Shown one piece after another: positions 9,109-19,045 of a DNA stretch of 64,000 nucleotides (positions within the stretch are counted from its first letter, which is position 1; the number at the start of each line of letters is the position of its first letter). The notes under the pieces are model-generated. The model saw only the letters and a list, made by a program, of their open reading frames with translations. It made no database searches and was not told the origin of the DNA. Origin of the DNA: JACRLV01 sp045863555 (GTDB lineage: Bacteria > Planctomycetota > Phycisphaerae > UBA1845 > Fen-1342); NCBI GenBank assembly GCA_045863555.1, contig BTUU01000001.1, positions 310,001-374,000 of the forward strand. Direction: 5' to 3'. Made by a program: the position numbers and the translations under genes.

Positions 9109-12100
9109 CTATTTCTCCTCGTCCTCCGTCTCCATCTTCTCCCGCGCCGCCTGCTTGGCCTTTTTCAGCCGCGACGCGAAATCAACCTCGCTCGTCGCCG
9201 TGGGCTTCCGCGTCGGCTTCGCCACGACGGGCTGGTCCATCTCCGATGCTCCACCCAGCGCCTCGCTCAGCTTCTCGCTCACCTTCGAATCCGGAACCGG
9301 CGGCTCATACCGTGCCGACCGCGCCGGCGCGGGCCCCGCGTCCGACGCCGTCCCGAGCGTGTCCCGCGCCTGTTTGCTCGTGCCTTTGAGCGTGCTCAGC
9401 GTCGCCGCGCTCGCCTCGGCCGCCGCCCGCCGGTCGCCCGCCTCCGCGATCCGCCGTCGCAGCTTCCGCAGCAGTTCCATCGGATTCACCGCAACTCGCC
9501 GAACCGCCACGTCCAGCAGGAACAGCAGCAGCGTCCAGCGCAGCAGGTCTTCCCAGATCGCCGCCCGCTTCTCGGCCTTCGGCAGCGTGCCGAGGTCAAA
9601 CGGCTCCTTCGCCTGCGACAACGTCAATACCCGGCCGCCGGTTCGCGACGCAATCTGGTCGAGCAGCGCGTCATTGGTCTCCAGTTGGCGAAATTCCGTG
9701 GAGTACGCCACCGAAACACCGGTTTGCAGCGTGCCCGCCACGGCTTTCCCGCCCTGGTTCGTCTGGTACGACAGGTTCAATACGTAGCTGCCCGAATCCT
9801 GTGCGTCGAATTCCGCCTCATACCGCCCGGGGCCGGTCTGCGTCAGTTGCAGCGGCTTCGACGCCGACCGCGGATCGACCAGCACGCCCTGGATGTTCAG
9901 AAAGTTGATCGCGGCCGCATCCTTGTCGAGCGCCTCGATGCGAATCCGCCCCTTGCCGCCGTTCACGCTCGTCGAGACATCCAGCGCCGTCGAAGCCGCC
10001 GGACGCGACGCCCACCGCGCGATCTGCGCCCAGAGCTTGCTGAAGCGCGGCCACTGCGACCAGTCCGCGCCCCACTGCGGCCAGAGTCCGCTCGTAAACG
10101 CGACCGTCTTACCGAGACCGACCTGCCAGTGCGCCAGGATCGGGTCCGGCCCCTTGTCGGTCTCGCGAACGAGCGGAATCATCGCCAGCGGCTTGGCGGT
10201 CGTGAGCACGTAGCCGTCAAGGTTCGGGATCCCGCCGTCGCGCAGCCCTTCGACCAGATTCGAGGGGACGTTGGTCATCGACGGCGTAAAGCGGATCTCC
10301 TGCACGAGCGATCGCCGCACGATCTGCGACTCCTTGATGAAGATCTGCGGCAACTCGCTGTAGTCCTGCGTGGTGTAGTACTTCCCGCCGGTCGAGTCGG
10401 CGATCCACTTCGCCTTCGCGACGTCGATCGGGTGCCCGCCCCAGCCGATCGCCACCGTCGAGCAGTGGATGTTGTTGTCCTTCATCTTCTGGATCAGGTC
10501 GGCCTTCGGCGCCTGCGGGTCGAAGTCCGAGATGATGATCATGTGCTTGGCCTTCGCGTCCTTCCGCGCCGCCAGTTCATCCACCGCGGGCCGCATGATC
10601 TCGTCGAAGTACGGCAGATCGCCCATCTGCATCGACTTCACCCGCTGAATCACCGCCGCCTTGTCACCCACCGTCTGCAGCGGAATATGCCAGAACTTGT
10701 CTGATGAGCCCTGCCACTGGTAGCTCAGCACGCCGATCAGGTCCCGGCTGCTCAGCGTCTTGATCGCCGCGATGGCGCACCGCTCGCCCCAGTAATTCCC
10801 CTGCGGCACCTCGCACGAGTGCATCACCAGCACCAGCGCGCCCTTGGGAATCTGCTTCTCGTTCTTCACGTCGAAGCTGACCGGCATCACCTCTTCGACC
10901 GGCGTGTCCATCCACCCGCCCGCGCCGTACGAATCTGGCCCGCCGACCATCACCAGCCCGCCGCCGAGATCGCGCACATACGTCGCCAGCGCCTTGCGGT
11001 CGTCATCGCTCACCATGCTCGCCGGCACGTTCGACAGGATCACCAGCGAGTATTCCAGCAGCCGTACCTGGTCGAGCGGCGCGGCCCCCGCGATCGCGAT
11101 CTCCGCGTCGAGGTTCTCCATCTCCAGCGCCCGCTCCAGGATGATCGCCGAGCGCCCTTCGACGTCGTCCCGCGAATCCGACTGCGCCAGGATCAGGATC
11201 TTTCCCTGCCCCGAGACGATCGTGAACGCCCGCCCTTCGTTGTTCGCCGTGAGGACATCCCTCGCCCGGTCGTCCGGCTCAAAAACCGCCTTGAAGCGGT
11301 GCGCCCCGGCCGTCCGCATCGGCAGCGACTGCTTGAACCGGTTCGGCCCCGCTTCGAGCGTCACCGGGTAGCCTGCCCCCGGCCCGGCCGGGTCGAGGTC
11401 GACGAGTTGATCGTTGTGATAGAGCAGAATCTTGCCCGTGGTGTGCTCGGTCGCCCGGAGGACCATCTGGAGGTCGATCGTCTCTTCCGAGTTCGCCGTC
11501 GGCGGCGCGCTCAATCGCTCGAACACGACCTCTTCGCCATGCTTGTACCGCAGCGGCACCACGTCGACCGGCACGCCCGCCGCCGCGAACTGATCCGCCT
11601 CCTCCAGCGCGTGCCCGACGTTCTCGTTTCCATCCGAGAGCAGCACGACCCGCCGCGCCGCATCATCCGTGAACAGCGCCATCGCCATGCTCAGCGCATC
11701 GGAGATGTCCGTCTGGTCCCCGCGCACCGGCTCGCCGACGTTGCTGATGCCCAGATCGCCCATCGGCAACTGCTCGACCGCCGGATCGCCGGCAAACGCC
11801 ACGACGCCCATGCGGTCCTTCGTCGCCCGCAGCGCCGATTTCGAGCTCTTGATGTACTCAAAGCCCTGCAATCGCTGCGCATTCGGAACGCTCGCCGAGC
11901 GGTCCAGCAGAAAAATCACCGAGAGCTGGTCGGTCGACTGCGTCCGCTGTGCGCCGGCCAGCGCCAGCACCATCGCCAGGATCACCGCGCAGCGCAGCCC
12001 GATCGCCATCCACCGCCGCACCGGCCCCAGGCCCGACAGCGAGCGGAACGACAGGACGACGATCAGCGGCAACGTTGCGAGCAGGACCAGGTAGCCGGGG

Positions 12101-12141
12101 TGTTCGAAACGCAGAAAGGCAAGCAGGAAGCTCGTCTCCAT
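9109..12141 (-). CDS. Large VWA-domain membrane protein with glutamine-amidotransferase-like region
   Basis: A 1010-residue protein with two N-terminal transmembrane segments (about residues 15-31 and 47-64). A von Willebrand factor A domain follows with the MIDAS motif DRSAS at about residue 80 and VVLLSDGNEN further on. A middle region (VVILSNVPAS ... YVRDLGGGLVMVGG) has the class I glutamine amidotransferase-like fold often fused in these proteins, then a second VWA-like stretch (MIIISDFDPQAP). A further hydrophobic helix lies near residue 870 and the C-terminus is highly charged (KAKQAAREKMETEDEEK). This architecture matches the bacterial BatA-like/VWA amidotransferase-like family, usually found in planctomycetes near MoxR ATPases; none is seen in this window. 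The role (surface stress or cell-envelope regulation) is not established. Start is the ATG at 12139-12141. Confidence 0.88.
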   Translation of the reverse strand: METSFLLAFLRFEHPGYLVLLATLPLIVVLSFRSLSGLGPVRRWMAIGLRCAVILAMVLALAGAQRTQSTDQLSVIFLLDRSASVPNAQRLQGFEYIKSSKSALRATKDRMGVVAFAGDPAVEQLPMGDLGISNVGEPVRGDQTDISDALSMAMALFTDDAARRVVLLSDGNENVGHALEEADQFAAAGVPVDVVPLRYKHGEEVVFERLSAPPTANSEETIDLQMVLRATEHTTGKILLYHNDQLVDLDPAGPGAGYPVTLEAGPNRFKQSLPMRTAGAHRFKAVFEPDDRARDVLTANNEGRAFTIVSGQGKILILAQSDSRDDVEGRSAIILERALEMENLDAEIAIAGAAPLDQVRLLEYSLVILSNVPASMVSDDDRKALATYVRDLGGGLVMVGGPDSYGAGGWMDTPVEEVMPVSFDVKNEKQIPKGALVLVMHSCEVPQGNYWGERCAIAAIKTLSSRDLIGVLSYQWQGSSDKFWHIPLQTVGDKAAVIQRVKSMQMGDLPYFDEIMRPAVDELAARKDAKAKHMIIISDFDPQAPKADLIQKMKDNNIHCSTVAIGWGGHPIDVAKAKWIADSTGGKYYTTQDYSELPQIFIKESQIVRRSLVQEIRFTPSMTNVPSNLVEGLRDGGIPNLDGYVLTTAKPLAMIPLVRETDKGPDPILAHWQVGLGKTVAFTSGLWPQWGADWSQWPRFSKLWAQIARWASRPAASTALDVSTSVNGGKGRIRIEALDKDAAAINFLNIQGVLVDPRSASKPLQLTQTGPGRYEAEFDAQDSGSYVLNLSYQTNQGGKAVAGTLQTGVSVAYSTEFRQLETNDALLDQIASRTGGRVLTLSQAKEPFDLGTLPKAEKRAAIWEDLLRWTLLLFLLDVAVRRVAVNPMELLRKLRRRIAEAGDRRAAAEASAATLSTLKGTSKQARDTLGTASDAGPAPARSARYEPPVPDSKVSEKLSEALGGASEMDQPVVAKPTRKPTATSEVDFASRLKKAKQAAREKMETEDEEK

Positions 12142-12387
12142 GATGAAAGCCTACCCGCAAACCCCGAAGAAGAAAGCCCCGGGGCCGAATTTCGCGGACT
12201 GGTGCGGTTTGGGGGGTACGGGCCGCCGTGCCCGCTGTGGACGGGCGGAGACGCCCGCGCCACTCTTCAATCGTTGCGCGTCCCCGGGTTTTTGGGACTG
12301 CTCCGGTGCGGCCGCGTCATCCGTGCGCGGGCCGAGAAAATCGTCCGTGACGCCGCCGGGCCGCGTTCCGGGCTCCAAAACCTCCGA

Positions 12388-12576
12388 TCCGGCGTACGCT
12401 GGGGCCGAGCCAGCGTACGCGGAATCAGAGCCAGCCTACGCGGAATGAGCGCCAGCGTACGCCGAGGCCGGGCCCGCGTACGCTGCATGCGCGCCAGCCT
12501 ACGCGGAATCGGCGCTCGCGTACGCGGAATCCGGGCCCGCGTGCGTGGAATCGGCGCCAGCCTACGCCGGCGGGCC
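12388..12576. repeat. 21-bp tandem repeat array (9 units)
   Basis: Nine consecutive 21-bp units fill 12388-12576, consensus close to GCCAGCGTACGCGGAATC plus three variable bases. Each unit carries GTACGC or CTACGC. The array occupies most of the 550-bp gap between two minus-strand genes (12142-12693), where I see no convincing gene; the remainder of the gap is GC-rich with no motif. Because the period is seven codons, heptapeptide patterns appear in several frames (for example PAYAESE on the plus strand), but plus-strand reading is broken by a TGA at about 12446 and there is no ribosome-binding site. Confidence 0.85.
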
Positions 12577-12693
12577 GATCGCGAAGGCCGGACCCGAGGC
12601 CGCCGACTCCGGCCCGCCGACGGCCTGTCCGGCCGTCGGGAAGGGGTTCGAGCCGAGCGAATACCGGCGGATCGCACGCCGGCGCCCGCCCGG

Positions 12694-14763
12694 TTACCGG
12701 CCCGTCAGCCCGTCGTCCTCGTCCGGCGGCGTCCACGGCGGAAGGTGCTTGATGAACGCCGCGTCCGAAAGCGGCACGTCGCGCACCCGGAATTCGACCG
12801 ATTCAATCTCAAACGCGACCCCCGGAACGAGCGACCTCACGCTCGACGTGATCCGCGGCGCCTTGCCCGGCCGCGGAACGACCGGAAACCGGACGACGTT
12901 CTCATACGGCGGTACGCAGACCGGGATCGTCGAACTCGCGTCCTTCACCTGCACGAAACACCGCGGCGTCGCCCCCAGCACCGGCACCGCCGCCAGCGGA
13001 TTGCGGATCGTGTACTTCACCTGCACGACGAGAATCGGCGCGGGATAGCGCTCGTCTCCGACAAACGGCACCGTGAACGTCCCGTCGCCCCCCAGCGGCA
13101 CCCGCGTCCAATCCCCGCCCGCCTCGCGCCACGGCGATTCGGTCCGCCGCCACAGCAGCGAATACGCCGTGTTCGCCACGATCGTGTAGTTGTTCAGCAC
13201 GTCCTCGTAGAAATCCCACGACGTGTTCTGGAGCCACTCCTCGAAGCTCGTGTACCCCCGGTCGATCGTCTGCACAAAGTGCGGCCGCATCGCCCGGAAT
13301 TTCTCCAGATACGCCCGCCGCCGCTGCGGCCCCAGCGCCAGAATGATGTAATCCTCGGCCGGCGGAAAGATGCCCAGTCGCGCCTCGAGCATCCCCCCGT
13401 ACGTCGACCACAGCGACCGCCGCTGTTCCGGCGTGGCGTCGCGCATCGCCGCGCCCATCGCCCGCATCGAATTCTGCCAGAGCGGCCCCAGCCGCGGCGG
13501 GTTCTGCACCAGGTCTTTCACCCCCAGCCGCACGACGCGCACGTTGAGCACCACCAGCCCTGCGCACAGCGCGATCCCCCCCAGCCTCAGCAGCGGCCGC
13601 GCGGAAAAATACGCCAGCAGCGCCCGCGTACCATCCCGGTGCTCCCACGCCTGCGCCGCGAACAGCGCCGCCGCCATCGCCAGCGTCCGGAACACGTGCA
13701 CAATGTTCTGGTCCCGCGCGATCCCCAGGTATCCGATGGACGCCGCCAGGCTGTAGACCAGCATCGTCGCCGCGACCACCGGCCGGTCTCCCTGAAGCGT
13801 CGCCCGCTCGCACCGCACCGCCCGCTCCAGCGCCCACAGCGCCGCCGGCACGCCCAGCAGCAGCATCGCCTGCACCCGCGGTGATCGAAACAGGTCCGCC
13901 CACTCGCCGACATACGCGTTCGGCGGCGTCCCGAAGTACCAGAACTGGTCCCGCGGCGTCTCGATCAGCGCATACCGCAGCGCCCCGGCCGCCCCGGCGA
14001 ACCCGTGCCCCATCGCGACGAATAGCAGCCCCGTCGCCGTCACGGTCGCCGCAAGAAACACCGGCACAAACAGCCAATCCCCCACGGAGGCCCGCCGCCA
14101 ATGCCCCGCCAGCACGAAAAGCTGCACCACCACCGTCGCCCCGACGAGCGCCAGCGCGTGCTCCGTTCCCAGCCCCGCCGCGAGCGCCGTCGCGCACCCC
14201 ATCAGTACCGCCTTGCGCAGCGGCCGGAGCTTCGAAAGCATGATCGCAAACGCGAAAATCGGCGCTGTGCAGCGCAGGCTCCGCGGATTGATGTCGTGCC
14301 CCACGAGGTCGAACGCAGCCAGATCGCTCACGATCAGGATGAACGCCGCAACGACCCAGCCCGCGCCGAATCTCCGCGTCGCCGCGAAACCGAACACCGC
14401 CACGGCCGCCGCGTAGAGCAGCGGCGAAAGCAGATCCCGCGCGTACTCCGAGGCGAAAACGTCCCGCCCCAGCCACGCGAACACGGGATAGTGCAGGTAG
14501 ACGTGCCCGATGCCGTGGAAATACTGAAAATCCACGCCCGGCGTCTGCCCCGCCTCCAGCCGCCGCAGCGCATTGAACATCTGGAACGGCCCGTCGATCG
14601 CCACCGCCTCAAACGGGCTCAGCGTCGGCAGCACCGCCTGCACGAACACCTCAAACGGCCACCGCAGAACCAGCGCCGCCGCCGCCAGCGGGATCAGCAC
14701 CTTCAGCAGCGCCCCCGCGCCGATCCGGTAGGGGGGCTGCGTGTTCAGCGTGGGCGTGCTCAT
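12694..14763 (-). CDS. Multi-pass membrane protein of unknown function
   Basis: A 689-residue protein with about ten hydrophobic segments between residues 20 and 440 and a soluble C-terminal part of ~230 residues. The first extracytoplasmic loop (EAVAIDGPFQMFNALRRLEA, then DFQYFHGIGHVYLHYP) has the acidic and aromatic pattern of GT-C glycosyltransferase-like membrane proteins. The C-terminal portion contains PPAEDYIILALGP and TSFEEWLQNTSWDFYEDVL and ends in PPWTPPDEDDGL. It may be a glycan-transfer membrane protein like that at 6856-8994, but no catalytic motif is certain. It diverges from panC, whose start lies 132 bp away. Confidence 0.7.
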   Translation of the reverse strand: MSTPTLNTQPPYRIGAGALLKVLIPLAAAALVLRWPFEVFVQAVLPTLSPFEAVAIDGPFQMFNALRRLEAGQTPGVDFQYFHGIGHVYLHYPVFAWLGRDVFASEYARDLLSPLLYAAAVAVFGFAATRRFGAGWVVAAFILIVSDLAAFDLVGHDINPRSLRCTAPIFAFAIMLSKLRPLRKAVLMGCATALAAGLGTEHALALVGATVVVQLFVLAGHWRRASVGDWLFVPVFLAATVTATGLLFVAMGHGFAGAAGALRYALIETPRDQFWYFGTPPNAYVGEWADLFRSPRVQAMLLLGVPAALWALERAVRCERATLQGDRPVVAATMLVYSLAASIGYLGIARDQNIVHVFRTLAMAAALFAAQAWEHRDGTRALLAYFSARPLLRLGGIALCAGLVVLNVRVVRLGVKDLVQNPPRLGPLWQNSMRAMGAAMRDATPEQRRSLWSTYGGMLEARLGIFPPAEDYIILALGPQRRRAYLEKFRAMRPHFVQTIDRGYTSFEEWLQNTSWDFYEDVLNNYTIVANTAYSLLWRRTESPWREAGGDWTRVPLGGDGTFTVPFVGDERYPAPILVVQVKYTIRNPLAAVPVLGATPRCFVQVKDASSTIPVCVPPYENVVRFPVVPRPGKAPRITSSVRSLVPGVAFEIESVEFRVRDVPLSDAAFIKHLPPWTPPDEDDGLTGR

Positions 14764-14895
14764 TCGTCGTCCGGCTCATTCGTCGTCGATGGGATTCGCC
14801 GCATCCATCCGCGCATCGCGGGCCGGGATCATAAAACAATCCCCCGTACCCCGCGACAACTGGCAACGCCGCCCGTCCCCGATTCAAATGCCCGC

Positions 14896-15756
14896 ATGCA
14901 GCTCGCCCGCTCCATCGCCGAAATCCGCCGCCTCGTCCGCGCCGCCCGCGAGAGCCGCCGCACCGTCGGCTTCGTCCCCACGATGGGCGCGCTCCACGAG
15001 GGCCACCTCTCCCTCGTCGACGCCGCCCGCCGCGACCGCTGCTGGTCCGTCGTGTCCATTTTCGTCAATCCCACGCAGTTCGCCCCGAACGAAGACTTCG
15101 CCCGCTACCCGCGCGACGAAGCCGGCGACCTCGCCCTCTGCGAAAAGGCCGGCGTCGACGCCGTCTTCCTCCCCGCGACCGACGAGGTCTACCCGCCCGC
15201 CGCCGCCACCTCCGTCCACGTCCGCGGCCTCGGCGATCACCTCTGCGGCCCGCACCGCCCCGGCCACTTCGACGGCGTCGCGACCATCGTCTGCAAGCTC
15301 TTCAACATGGTCCAGCCCGATCGCGCCTACTTCGGCATGAAGGACGCCCAGCAGCTCGCGATCATCCGCCGCATGACCGCCGACCTCGACCTCCCCGTCA
15401 CCATCATCGGCTGCCCCACCGTCCGCGAGCCCGACGGCCTCGCCATGAGCAGCCGCAATCGCTATCTCACCCCCGACGAGCGCGGCCGCGCCCTCTCGCT
15501 CTACCGCGCCCTCTCCGCCGCGAAGTCGCTCGTCGACGCCGGCGAGCGCCGCGCCGCGGCGATCGAGCAGGAAATGGCGCGGATCATCGCTGCCGCCCGG
15601 CCGACCCGCGTCGATTACATCACCGTCGTCGATGCCGAAACACTTCAGCCCGTCACCGACCTCCGCGCACCCGTCACCGTCGCCCTCGCCGTCCGCTTCG
15701 GCGCCACGCGCCTCATCGACAATCTGACGTTGGACCCTCCGCGGGCCCAGGGCTAA
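14896..15756 (+). CDS. panC: Pantothenate synthetase
   Basis: A 286-residue enzyme that joins pantoate and beta-alanine with ATP to make pantothenate (coenzyme A precursor). Family motifs are complete: PTMGALHEGHLSL (the HIGH-like nucleotide-binding loop), FVNPTQFAPNEDFARYPR, GPHRPGHFDGVATIV, KLFNMVQPDRAYFGMKDAQQ and REPDGLAMSSRNRYL. Length matches the family. The start is taken at the ATG of MQLARSI because the frame upstream is not conserved in character; an ATG 8 bp upstream is out of frame. The lgt gene follows 152 bp downstream on the same strand. Confidence 0.96.
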   Translation: MQLARSIAEIRRLVRAARESRRTVGFVPTMGALHEGHLSLVDAARRDRCWSVVSIFVNPTQFAPNEDFARYPRDEAGDLALCEKAGVDAVFLPATDEVYPPAAATSVHVRGLGDHLCGPHRPGHFDGVATIVCKLFNMVQPDRAYFGMKDAQQLAIIRRMTADLDLPVTIIGCPTVREPDGLAMSSRNRYLTPDERGRALSLYRALSAAKSLVDAGERRAAAIEQEMARIIAAARPTRVDYITVVDAETLQPVTDLRAPVTVALAVRFGATRLIDNLTLDPPRAQG

Positions 15757-15908
15757 CATCCCCGTCGGCGCGGATTTCTGCACGAGCCGCCGCCCGCGTT
15801 CGTTTGCTGTTTTCGAAGGGCTCACCCGCCCCGAACGTCGCCCGCGGCACCCGCGGCGCGGCCGTCGCGGCGGTGCGGTCCCCCGGTTTGCCGCAGGAAC
15901 CACCCCGC

Positions 15909-17081
15909 ATGTACCCAGTGATCTTCAAGATTCCCGGCCTGAACTGGTCGATCCCCGGCTTCGGCCTCATGATGATGATCGCGTTTCTCTTCGCGATCTG
16001 GTGGGCCGCCAAACGCGCCGAGAAGTCCCGCGCCAACCCCGAGGTCATCCTCAATTGCGGCTTCGTCGCCCTCATCGCCGGCGTCGTCGGCTGCCGCGGC
16101 ATGTACGTCTGGCACAACTGGTCGCAGTTCAGCCACCACGACGGCTTCATCGCCACCCTCTGGGCCATCCTCGATGTCAGCTCCGGCGGCCTGGAGTTCT
16201 ACGGCGGCTTCATCCTCTCCACGATCCTGGTCCCGCTTTGGCTCGTCGTCGTGGAAAAAGTCTCCCTCCGCTGGTACATGGACATCATCGCCCCTTCCGC
16301 CGTCGTCGGTCTGGCCTTCGGGCGAATCGGCTGCTTCCTCAACGGCTGCTGCTACGGCGCGGTCTGCACGTTGCCTTGGGCCCTCTCCTTCCCCTACGGC
16401 AGCCCCGTCGCCTCCGACCAGTTCAAGCTCGGCCTTGCTGGCGCGGCCTATCCCAAGGAACTGATCGTCGCCCGTGCCGACGCGATCACCACCGGCTTCA
16501 CCCTCATCGACCGCATGGACCTCCTCGCCACCGACGCCGACGTCGCCGCCGCCCAGAAGGCCGAGGACGAAGCTCGCACCAGGTTGGAGCAGTTGCAGGC
16601 GGCCGCCCCCGACGGCGGAAAATCCCGCGAACTCGCCGCCGCCGAGGCCGATTTCCGCACCAAACGCGCCAAATTCCGCGATATCCGCGCAAACATGCGG
16701 AAATTCAACGCCTCCGCCGGCCAGATCCGCGATCTCGCCGCCCAGTACCGCTCGCTCCCCGTCCACCCCACGCAGATCTACTCCGCCGTCACCGCCGGCC
16801 TGATCGCGATCCTCCTCAATACCCTCTACTGGCGAAGAAAACGCGACGGCCAGGTCATCCTCACGCTCCTCCTCATCGAGCCCGTCACCCGGATTCTGCT
16901 GGAGCTGATCCGGACCGACAATCCGATCGAGTCATCCGGCCTCACGATCTCTCAGGAAATCGGCATCATCCTGAGCGTTCTCGGTGCCGTCGGCCTGCTG
17001 CTCCTCCGCCGCCTGCCGGCCCGCTCCCCCCGCGCCGTCGAATTCGTCCCTGAGCCGGAGCCCAAGCCGAAGGCGAAATGA
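15909..17081 (+). CDS. lgt: Prolipoprotein diacylglyceryl transferase with a large insert
   Basis: A 390-residue membrane enzyme that transfers diacylglycerol from phosphatidylglycerol to the lipobox cysteine of prolipoproteins. The core Lgt features are present: N-terminal IPGFGLMMMIAF helix, LEFYGGF, the signature FGRIGCFLNGCCYGAVC (about residues 137-153), HPTQIYS (about 286-292) and the R-x-D segment LIRTDNPIE. Compared with the usual ~260-290 residues it carries an extra ~110-residue charged, Ala-rich and probably coiled-coil insert at about residues 170-280. The frame is open further upstream, but MYPVIFKIPG is the typical Lgt start. The lipoproteins at 2.2, 36.1, 40.5 and 56.1 kb would be its clients. 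Confidence 0.94.
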   Translation: MYPVIFKIPGLNWSIPGFGLMMMIAFLFAIWWAAKRAEKSRANPEVILNCGFVALIAGVVGCRGMYVWHNWSQFSHHDGFIATLWAILDVSSGGLEFYGGFILSTILVPLWLVVVEKVSLRWYMDIIAPSAVVGLAFGRIGCFLNGCCYGAVCTLPWALSFPYGSPVASDQFKLGLAGAAYPKELIVARADAITTGFTLIDRMDLLATDADVAAAQKAEDEARTRLEQLQAAAPDGGKSRELAAAEADFRTKRAKFRDIRANMRKFNASAGQIRDLAAQYRSLPVHPTQIYSAVTAGLIAILLNTLYWRRKRDGQVILTLLLIEPVTRILLELIRTDNPIESSGLTISQEIGIILSVLGAVGLLLLRRLPARSPRAVEFVPEPEPKPKAK

Positions 17082-17682
17082 CCGGCGCGAATCCGATTCG
17101 CGCACCCGGCCAGCCCGTCGGCCTTCGCCGCGCGGGCGTGTCGAGTTGTCACGCATCCACGCATGAACGCAAGTCATCCACGCTGGGAGGCCGTCCGTCT
17201 AGGTCCGCAAAAAAACAGCCCGACTTTTGGCTTGACATGCACCCGGGGCGGGTTATCTTATAGGTAGGTCGTTTGGAAAGACCGGGAGTGGTGCGGGGGT
17301 TATTCATAGCGAACCGTCATCATAATTTCATCCGATAGATCGATTTCGCTGCCGTAATAACCGCTGTATTCTGAACCCACACGCCTTCCCCCGTTGCAAA
17401 GCGACTGTATTGGCGGTACCGTTTTGGTCGCTTTCGGCGATTACGTTGACATTTTGCGAGTTCGTCCGTGCGGATCGCTGTCGCCCAGGCGGCGGCCCCA
17501 GCTTGAATTCTGTGTTGGAATTCATGCCGTCAGCGCGGTTGCGGCCTCGAGTATCTCGTCGCGGGGCGCTCGCGCCCTCTGATGCGAAGTGCTCTCATTC
17601 TATCTGTGAGAGGGCTTGGCGCGATCTCGGCGAGGGGTCGAGTCCGAAAAGTGGTCCTGGGCAAACGTATTGGGAGGCTCTT
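17082..17682. other. Long 5' region upstream of a prepilin-type gene
   Basis: A 600-bp stretch with no convincing gene. It contains a promoter-like TTGACA at 17232 and a lower local GC content than its surroundings (about 17210-17470). It ends in a strong ribosome-binding site, GGGAGG at 17672-17677. The length suggests a long leader, but no riboswitch motif was recognised. Confidence 0.5.
17232..17263 (+). promoter_or_regulatory. Putative sigma70-type promoter
   Basis: A consensus -35 TTGACA (17232-17237) is followed after 16 nt by TATCTT (17254-17259) and overlapping TTATAG (17258-17263) as possible -10 boxes. It points toward the prepilin-type gene starting ~420 bp downstream. It is the best promoter match in the gap; the start point of transcription is not known. 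Confidence 0.45.
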
Positions 17683-18651
17683 GTGAACCGTAAGAAGGCA
17701 TTCACCCTGATTGAGCTGCTGGTCGTGGTGGCGATCATCGCACTGCTGATCTCCATCCTGCTGCCCAGCTTGTCGCGCGCTCGCGAACTCGCGAAGCGTG
17801 CGGTGTGCGCGTCGAACCTTCGCGGCCTCGGCCAGGCGATGGTCATCTACGCGAATGACAACACGGAAGCGTACCCGGCGCACGCGGTCAACCCGACGTA
17901 CACCGGCACGGTTCCGGCCCTCACGAGCGTCCGCTGGGTCGGCACGCTCTCGTCGAACATGGTGTCCAACACCATCAACTCCACGACCGGCTCGTACGAA
18001 GCCTGGGCGAACAGCTCGCACCCCAGCCGCTCGCTGTTCATGATGATCATCGGCGGTCAGTCGACCCCCGGCCAGTTCATCTGCCCCAGCTCGGGTGACC
18101 AGGAAGACACGCTCCGCAACTTCGCCGGCGCGACCGAAACCGCTGCTCAGCCCGGCCGCAACCGCTACGACTTCCGCGGTTGGGACAACCTGAGCTACGC
18201 GTACCAGCTTCCGTACGGCAAGCGCGCTCGCCCGAACACGAAGCTCGACGTTCGCATGGCCCTCTCGGCCGACAAGAGCCCGTACACCAGCGCGGGCACG
18301 CAGCGGACGACCGACCGCGGCACGCCGGACCAGTGGAGCCAGGTGACCATCCCCGCCGCGTGGGGCAGCCTCGCGCCGCAGGATGTTCTCCGCAAGACCA
18401 ACGATGACTGGCGTCCGTACAACAGCCAGAACCACAACGGCGAAGGTCAGCAGATTCTGTACGCGGACAGCCACGCGGACTTCCAGAAGAAGCCCATCGC
18501 CGGCGTGAACAACGACAACATCTACACGGTCGCCGGTCCGACGGCCGCCGCGTATGGCAACCAGAGCGGTTACATGGTTGGTCAGAACCCCACTGCTCCG
18601 GGAGACAATTTCTCCCCGATTACCAACACGGATTCATTCTTGGTTCCGTAA
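17683..18651 (+). CDS. Prepilin-type N-terminal methylation domain protein
   Basis: A 322-residue secreted or surface protein. It starts at GTG 17683 with GGGAGG five bases upstream. The N-terminus (VNRKKAFTLIELLVVVAIIA) is a class III prepilin signal: the prepilin peptidase would cut before Phe7, the glutamate Glu11 is the +5 residue, and the helix continues as LLISILLPSL. The rest is the globular domain of the large planctomycete pseudopilin-like family (DUF1559/H-X9-DG type), including CASNLRGLGQAMVIYANDN and, near the end, an ILYADSHADFQ segment resembling the H-X9-DG motif. A strong ribosome site, even codon use and an ideal terminator suggest high expression. Export would use the type II/IV pilus machinery, possibly including pilB/pilT at 3.7-6.7 kb. 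Confidence 0.92.
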   Translation: MNRKKAFTLIELLVVVAIIALLISILLPSLSRARELAKRAVCASNLRGLGQAMVIYANDNTEAYPAHAVNPTYTGTVPALTSVRWVGTLSSNMVSNTINSTTGSYEAWANSSHPSRSLFMMIIGGQSTPGQFICPSSGDQEDTLRNFAGATETAAQPGRNRYDFRGWDNLSYAYQLPYGKRARPNTKLDVRMALSADKSPYTSAGTQRTTDRGTPDQWSQVTIPAAWGSLAPQDVLRKTNDDWRPYNSQNHNGEGQQILYADSHADFQKKPIAGVNNDNIYTVAGPTAAAYGNQSGYMVGQNPTAPGDNFSPITNTDSFLVP

Positions 18652-18683
18652 CGCTTCGCGAACGGAATTCATGATCCAGACAG

Positions 18684-18720
18684 CTCGGGCGGCCATCCTT
18701 TGGTCGCCCGAGTCTTTTTA
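18684..18720 (+). terminator. Rho-independent terminator after prepilin-type gene
   Basis: An 8-bp GC-rich stem (18684-18691 with 18705-18712), extendable to 12 bp with one G-U pair, is followed directly by a T-rich run (18713-18719). It lies 33 bp after the stop codon. Confidence 0.9.
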
Positions 18721-19045
18721 TGCGCTAGGTCGCGCCTAGCTCAAACGGGCCATGGATGAGTGCTCGGTGCGCGCAATTCTCCTCCGTTCTTCACAAGCTT
18801 CATTTCGTCCCCGTCTCCGGATCGATACCGGCGAGATCGGTCCATCCGCGGCGTGATTGACGACTGAGCAATTCTGCTCGCCTGCGCCTTTTTCCTGCGC
18901 CAAAATACGCATGATCGTCCGTAGGGATGGCCTGTCGCCAAATCCGCTCGGGTGAGATACGTGTGGAATGGAGATTGCTAGCAAGGTCTAAGATGTTGTC
19001 CGGTCAGACACCGCTTGGAGTATTCCGCTAAAAGGAGATTCAGTC
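18721..19045. other. Intergenic region without recognised gene
   Basis: A 325-bp stretch of lower GC. Short minus-strand frames here have no homology I recognise. A ribosome-binding site, AAAAGGAG, lies just before the following gene at about 19030. Confidence 0.4.

Noticed and set aside
12140..12448. Plus-strand frame with AYAESEP heptads over the 21-bp array
   Set aside because: No ribosome site, stop codon inside the array, and the heptads follow directly from the 21-bp period.
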